Made by a program: the position numbers and the translations under genes
From: Hymenobacter sediminicola
GTDB taxonomy: Bacteria > Bacteroidota > Bacteroidia > Cytophagales > Hymenobacteraceae
Reading direction: 5' to 3'
Length of the DNA stretch: 64,000 bases
NCBI RefSeq assembly: GCF_014250515.1
Contig: NZ_CP060202.1
Span: 2,911,001 to 2,975,000 of the forward strand
Notes under the pieces: generated by a model
What the model was told of the DNA's origin: nothing
Databases searched by the model: none
Seen by the model: the letters and a program-made list of their open reading frames with translations, nothing else
Part shown: piece after piece, positions 61,065-64,000 of the stretch
Position numbering within the stretch: position 1 is the first letter of the stretch
Layout: each line of letters opens with the position of its first letter

Positions 61065-62588
61065 CTACACGCTGACTGTTCTGTTCATGGCTCGTACCAG
61101 CGTGGCATGCACGCCGTGTTCCAGCATGTTTTCCAGGTAGCGGCTAACACTATCGGCGAAGCCCGGCAACGCCGACAAATCGTGGCCCCAGAGGTTTTGA
61201 TTGTGCAGTACTGTCCGGACCAACACGGCTGGTTCCAGACGGTTCCACAGCTCAGCAAAGTACCCTGCCTTCTCATCCTGAATCGGGTATTCTCCTCCCA
61301 GAGCCTCCCCGTACCACACGTCGCCTTGCTGGTGCGCACCGCGCATAAACAGCAGGTAGGCGGCAAAGCCCAGCGCCATGTAGTGCGGTACTGCTTGCTG
61401 CTGCTTGTAGTAGTGCAGTAGTGTGGCCACGTTCCGCATCTGCATTTTCATGGTGTAGTTCATGCTGATGGACAGCCACCGATGCTCGATGGAGGGGTTG
61501 CGGAACCGGTCAAGCACCTGCATCCCAAAACGCTGCCCTACCGCTTCGTCTACAGCGTAGGGAATACCAGGGAGCAGGTCCGTCAGCATTAGGTGCTGAA
61601 TGAAGCCGGCCATATTCTCATCCTCCATGGCCTCACGTACCGTCGGGAAGCCCGCCAGGAATGCCAGCGCGCAGCTTAGCGTATGCGTGCCGTTCAGCAG
61701 GCGCAGCTTTAGCTCGCGGAAGAGGTTGATGTCGGGCTGCACAATTACGCCGGCATCTACCTGCTCGAAGCTCAGAATCTGCTTTACTCGCTCGTCGCCT
61801 TCGATGGCCCAGAGGGTGTAGACCTCCGACATCGTCAGCAGATCATCCTGGTAGCCGAGCTGGCTGGCAAGCGCAGCCTGCGTTGCCGCGTCGGGGCGGC
61901 CGGGCACAATACGGTCCACGAGTGAGTTGCAGACTTGGTTGGCGCTTTCCAGCCAATCTATGAAGTCGGCATCCAGCGCGTTGCGGTGGGCCAGCTCCAG
62001 CAGAATGCCTTCCAGCTTGGTGCCGTTATCCGGAATCAGCTCGGTAGGCACTATCACTAGGCCCTTGTCTTTGGCGCCACCGAAGGCCTGGTAGCGGGCC
62101 AGCAGAAACGCCAGCAGTTTGCCCGGAAACGACTGGGGCGGGCTTTGCCGGACGTCATCGGATGTCAGTTGAATACCGACCTCGGTCGTATTGGAAATCA
62201 CGACCTCCAACTCTGGGTTAGCTGCGCACGCCAGAATCTCGTTCCACTGGCTTTTGGCAGACAGCACCCGGCTAATGGCCGAGCACACTACGTTTTCTTC
62301 AACTTCACGGCCCTCTTCGATGCCGCGTATGCTGAGCGTGTAGAGGCCATCCTGGCGACGGAAAGCATCAATATCCCCGCCATCAGTAGATTTCACAACC
62401 ACAATGCGGCCGTTGAAAATACCCTGGCGGTTAGCTTTGTCGATAAGGTAGTCGGGCAGGCCGCGCAGCAGTACGCCCGTGCCAAACTGAAGGACTTTTT
62501 CCGGCAACTGGAAATGCGCCATGCTGGGCATAGCTACCGAATCCGGGGCTACTGCCTGAGCTACCAGTTGTTTTGCTAGGTGCGACAT
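61065..62588 (-). CDS. uxaB: Tagaturonate reductase (mannitol-dehydrogenase family)
   Basis: Reduces tagaturonate to altronate with NADH. The 507-residue protein has the mannitol dehydrogenase-type nucleotide-binding start LQFGTGVLLRGLPDYLIDKA, IRGIEEGREVEENVVCSAIS, NTTEVGIQLTSDDVRQSPPQ and FIDWLESANQVCNSLVDRIV, then a C-terminal domain with LKLRLLNGTHTLSCALAFLA. Start ATG at 62588. It ends within 8 bases of the next gene upstream, so all uronate genes are probably read together. Confidence 0.93.
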   Translation of the reverse strand: MSHLAKQLVAQAVAPDSVAMPSMAHFQLPEKVLQFGTGVLLRGLPDYLIDKANRQGIFNGRIVVVKSTDGGDIDAFRRQDGLYTLSIRGIEEGREVEENVVCSAISRVLSAKSQWNEILACAANPELEVVISNTTEVGIQLTSDDVRQSPPQSFPGKLLAFLLARYQAFGGAKDKGLVIVPTELIPDNGTKLEGILLELAHRNALDADFIDWLESANQVCNSLVDRIVPGRPDAATQAALASQLGYQDDLLTMSEVYTLWAIEGDERVKQILSFEQVDAGVIVQPDINLFRELKLRLLNGTHTLSCALAFLAGFPTVREAMEDENMAGFIQHLMLTDLLPGIPYAVDEAVGQRFGMQVLDRFRNPSIEHRWLSISMNYTMKMQMRNVATLLHYYKQQQAVPHYMALGFAAYLLFMRGAHQQGDVWYGEALGGEYPIQDEKAGYFAELWNRLEPAVLVRTVLHNQNLWGHDLSALPGFADSVSRYLENMLEHGVHATLVRAMNRTVSV

Positions 62589-62596
62589 AACTCGTC

Positions 62597-64000
62597 TTAC
62601 TTTATGCTGCCCGGCGCGGGGCTGGCGTTAGTATTCCATTTCTGCTTCCAGCGCGCATAGTCGCGGCTCAGAAGCTTTTCGGGCCATACACCGGCGTAAG
62701 CATACCCCGTGCGGCGTTCATATTCAATATCAGCCAGTTGGGGCATTGGCTTTGATGTGCGGCCCACATAAATCGGCTGGTTCGTATTCAGGTCATAGAA
62801 ACGGGCCCAGATGGTGGAACCAGCTTCCGGCACTATCACCCGGTCGAAACCCTTCGGCTGCTTGGGGTCGGGCTGGTCTTTCACGGTGTAGCCTGTCAGT
62901 TTCACGGCATCCAGCCAGGCCACGGCCGCATCCACCGATTGCCGGATGGCCGGTGAAGGATTGTCGGTGTCCATCAGGAACCGGACGATGCCGACAGTTT
63001 CCATGCCGCTGAGCGAAGCCAGCTCGAAGGCGCGGGCTTTGGCCGGAAGCAGCGTTTTCTCATCGTGCTGAGCACACCACGCTGTGAGTTTGCCGCGCTG
63101 CACATACTGCGTTTTCAGCATGCAGTCGATGCCCAGGTCCACGGCTTTGGCAGCAGGCTCCGTCAGGCTGGCGTCCAGCACGTCCAGGTCGTTGGTGCGG
63201 CGGCTAACGTCGCGCAGAACCTGCAGCGCCTTCACCATGGCGTTGTCGTTGTAGGTAATCTGGTGGCGGTAGCCGCTCTTGTCAGGATAATACTGCGGGA
63301 AGCCACCGTTGGGGTACTGCATCTGCAGCAGAAACCGGATGCCTTTTTCGGCCGCCGCTTTGTATTCTGCTTTGCCGGTAGCTTTGAAGGCTTTGGCCAG
63401 GTAGCGGATTTCGCGGGTAGTTGCGTCGTTGTCGATGGTCGCATCGTTGCGTCCGGCATCGGCCAGCGTACTGGCACGCAAGGCAGTTGAGAGGGGCTTG
63501 CTGTACTCTACCTTGGCATTACCAACGGCTTTGGGCCAGCCCCCTACACTGCGCTGATAGACCAGCATTTTTTCGGCTACGCTATCCACTGCCGGCACTG
63601 TCTGCAGAGCCGCCGCAGCTGGTGTTGCCGACGAAGTAGCCGTGGCCTGGGGCAGCGTGGAATACCGGTCTTTGGCGGTGGGGTCATACGCGGGCAGGGC
63701 CACCGTGGCAGACTTGCCCGATACCGGATACCAACGGCCGCCAAAGGTCCAGTCGGCTGTGATGTTCGAGGCTTTGAGGGCGCCGGTAGCCGTGCTTAGG
63801 TTGTCTTTGTGCCAGGCATAGTCGCCGCCTTCGCGGTGGCAGTTCTGGTAGTACACGCGGCGGCCCCATTGCTTCGCGCCAGCTCCTGAACTGGCCTGGT
63901 AGATGTCGGCGTCGGCCATGTCGCGCGAGAAGTTGCAGTTCACCAGATAGAACTGCGCTTCCCGGTGAAAGCGGCCCAGCTTGTAGCCGGCGTCGCCCTC
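62597..64000 (-). CDS. Fused pectin methylesterase (CE8) - pectate lyase (PL10), partial
   Basis: The frame is open to the right edge, beyond the GTG at 63943. At the edge it reads EGDAGYKLGRFHREAQFYLV, NCNFSRDMADADIYQASS, the C-terminal end of a CE8 pectinesterase domain (with RRVYYQNCHREGGDYAWHKD). After a Pro/Ala/Ser linker (about 115-145 of the visible part) the PL10 pectate lyase domain follows: MLVYQRSVGGWPKAVGNAKV, AEKGIRFLLQMQYPNGGFPQ, ITYNDNAMVKALQVLRDVSR and GMETVGIVRFLMDTDNPSPA. One polypeptide would thus de-esterify and cut pectin. The N-terminus, with the signal peptide, is outside the window. Confidence 0.9.
   Translation of the reverse strand, partial: EGDAGYKLGRFHREAQFYLVNCNFSRDMADADIYQASSGAGAKQWGRRVYYQNCHREGGDYAWHKDNLSTATGALKASNITADWTFGGRWYPVSGKSATVALPAYDPTAKDRYSTLPQATATSSATPAAAALQTVPAVDSVAEKMLVYQRSVGGWPKAVGNAKVEYSKPLSTALRASTLADAGRNDATIDNDATTREIRYLAKAFKATGKAEYKAAAEKGIRFLLQMQYPNGGFPQYYPDKSGYRHQITYNDNAMVKALQVLRDVSRRTNDLDVLDASLTEPAAKAVDLGIDCMLKTQYVQRGKLTAWCAQHDEKTLLPAKARAFELASLSGMETVGIVRFLMDTDNPSPAIRQSVDAAVAWLDAVKLTGYTVKDQPDPKQPKGFDRVIVPEAGSTIWARFYDLNTNQPIYVGRTSKPMPQLADIEYERRTGYAYAGVWPEKLLSRDYARWKQKWNTNASPAPGSIK

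Overview
The window looks like a chromosomal segment of a pigmented, non-fermenting Bacteroidota of the Hymenobacter type (Cytophagales). The evidence is high-GC coding sequence combined with Bacteroidota hallmarks: a TonB-dependent receptor with a carboxypeptidase-like N-terminal domain, two proteins with type IX secretion (T9SS) C-terminal sorting domains, perfect TAnnTTTG -7 promoter boxes, DUF3987/VirE_N replication proteins and weak ribosome binding sites. The genus is an inference from protein style; no rRNA is present.

Layout. (1) 1-11.3 kb: a MarR-like regulator running off the left edge and divergent from a TonB receptor, a GerW/YtfJ-like membrane protein, a PAS histidine kinase, NhaA, a RibD/DHFR-like reductase, a membrane-tethered regulator with an outside PKD domain, and a GH2 beta-galactosidase. 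(2) 11.33-24.49 kb: a 13-kb integrative element in the 3' end of tRNA-Ser(GGA). It is bounded by a 24-bp direct repeat (11328-11351 and 24463-24486) and has GTGTACCCC-type arm sites near both ends. It carries a tyrosine integrase, an orphan AT-rich gene, an excisionase-like HTH protein, a VirE_N primase-like protein and a DUF3987 helicase/primase protein preceded by an iteron- and palindrome-rich candidate origin. Its cargo is a type IIG restriction-modification gene broken by an in-frame TAG, a PUA/EVE-like protein, a frameshifted hypothetical gene and a small RHH-like protein. No relaxase, conjugation or capsid gene is present, so it resembles a phage satellite or a cryptic replicating integrative element. 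(3) 24.6-34.1 kb: asparaginase, TatD, and a surface-polysaccharide block (two glycosyltransferases, a polysaccharide deacetylase, a flippase, a Wzz-like protein and an O-antigen ligase/polymerase). (4) 34.1-49.8 kb: a SpoIIE phosphatase, an OppC-type permease, a secreted PL1 pectate lyase, a glycosyltransferase/flippase-like pair, RuvC, KTSC, an LVIVD lipoprotein, PhzF, HutI, a T9SS protein and a 2'-5' RNA ligase-like protein. (5) 49.8-64 kb: an almost entirely minus-strand pectin/hexuronate block. It runs from a CE8-PL10 pectin esterase-lyase fusion (cut by the right edge) through tagaturonate reductase, altronate dehydratase, uronate isomerase, KDG kinase, KDPG aldolase and a hexuronate-type MFS transporter to fructose-bisphosphatase, a Gfo/Idh oxidoreductase and an aldehyde dehydrogenase.

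How the genes work together. The PL1 and CE8-PL10 enzymes would cut pectin outside the cell. The MFS protein imports galacturonate, and UxaC-UxaB-UxaA-KdgK-Eda convert it to pyruvate and glyceraldehyde-3-phosphate. FBPase supports gluconeogenesis on that diet. A near-palindromic LacI-type operator (59240-59253) lies upstream of uxaC. The strongest unusual material is in the tRNA-Ser element: its candidate origin, its paired arm sites, and the restriction enzyme whose nuclease half has been cut off by a stop codon while the methyltransferase and specificity parts remain open.
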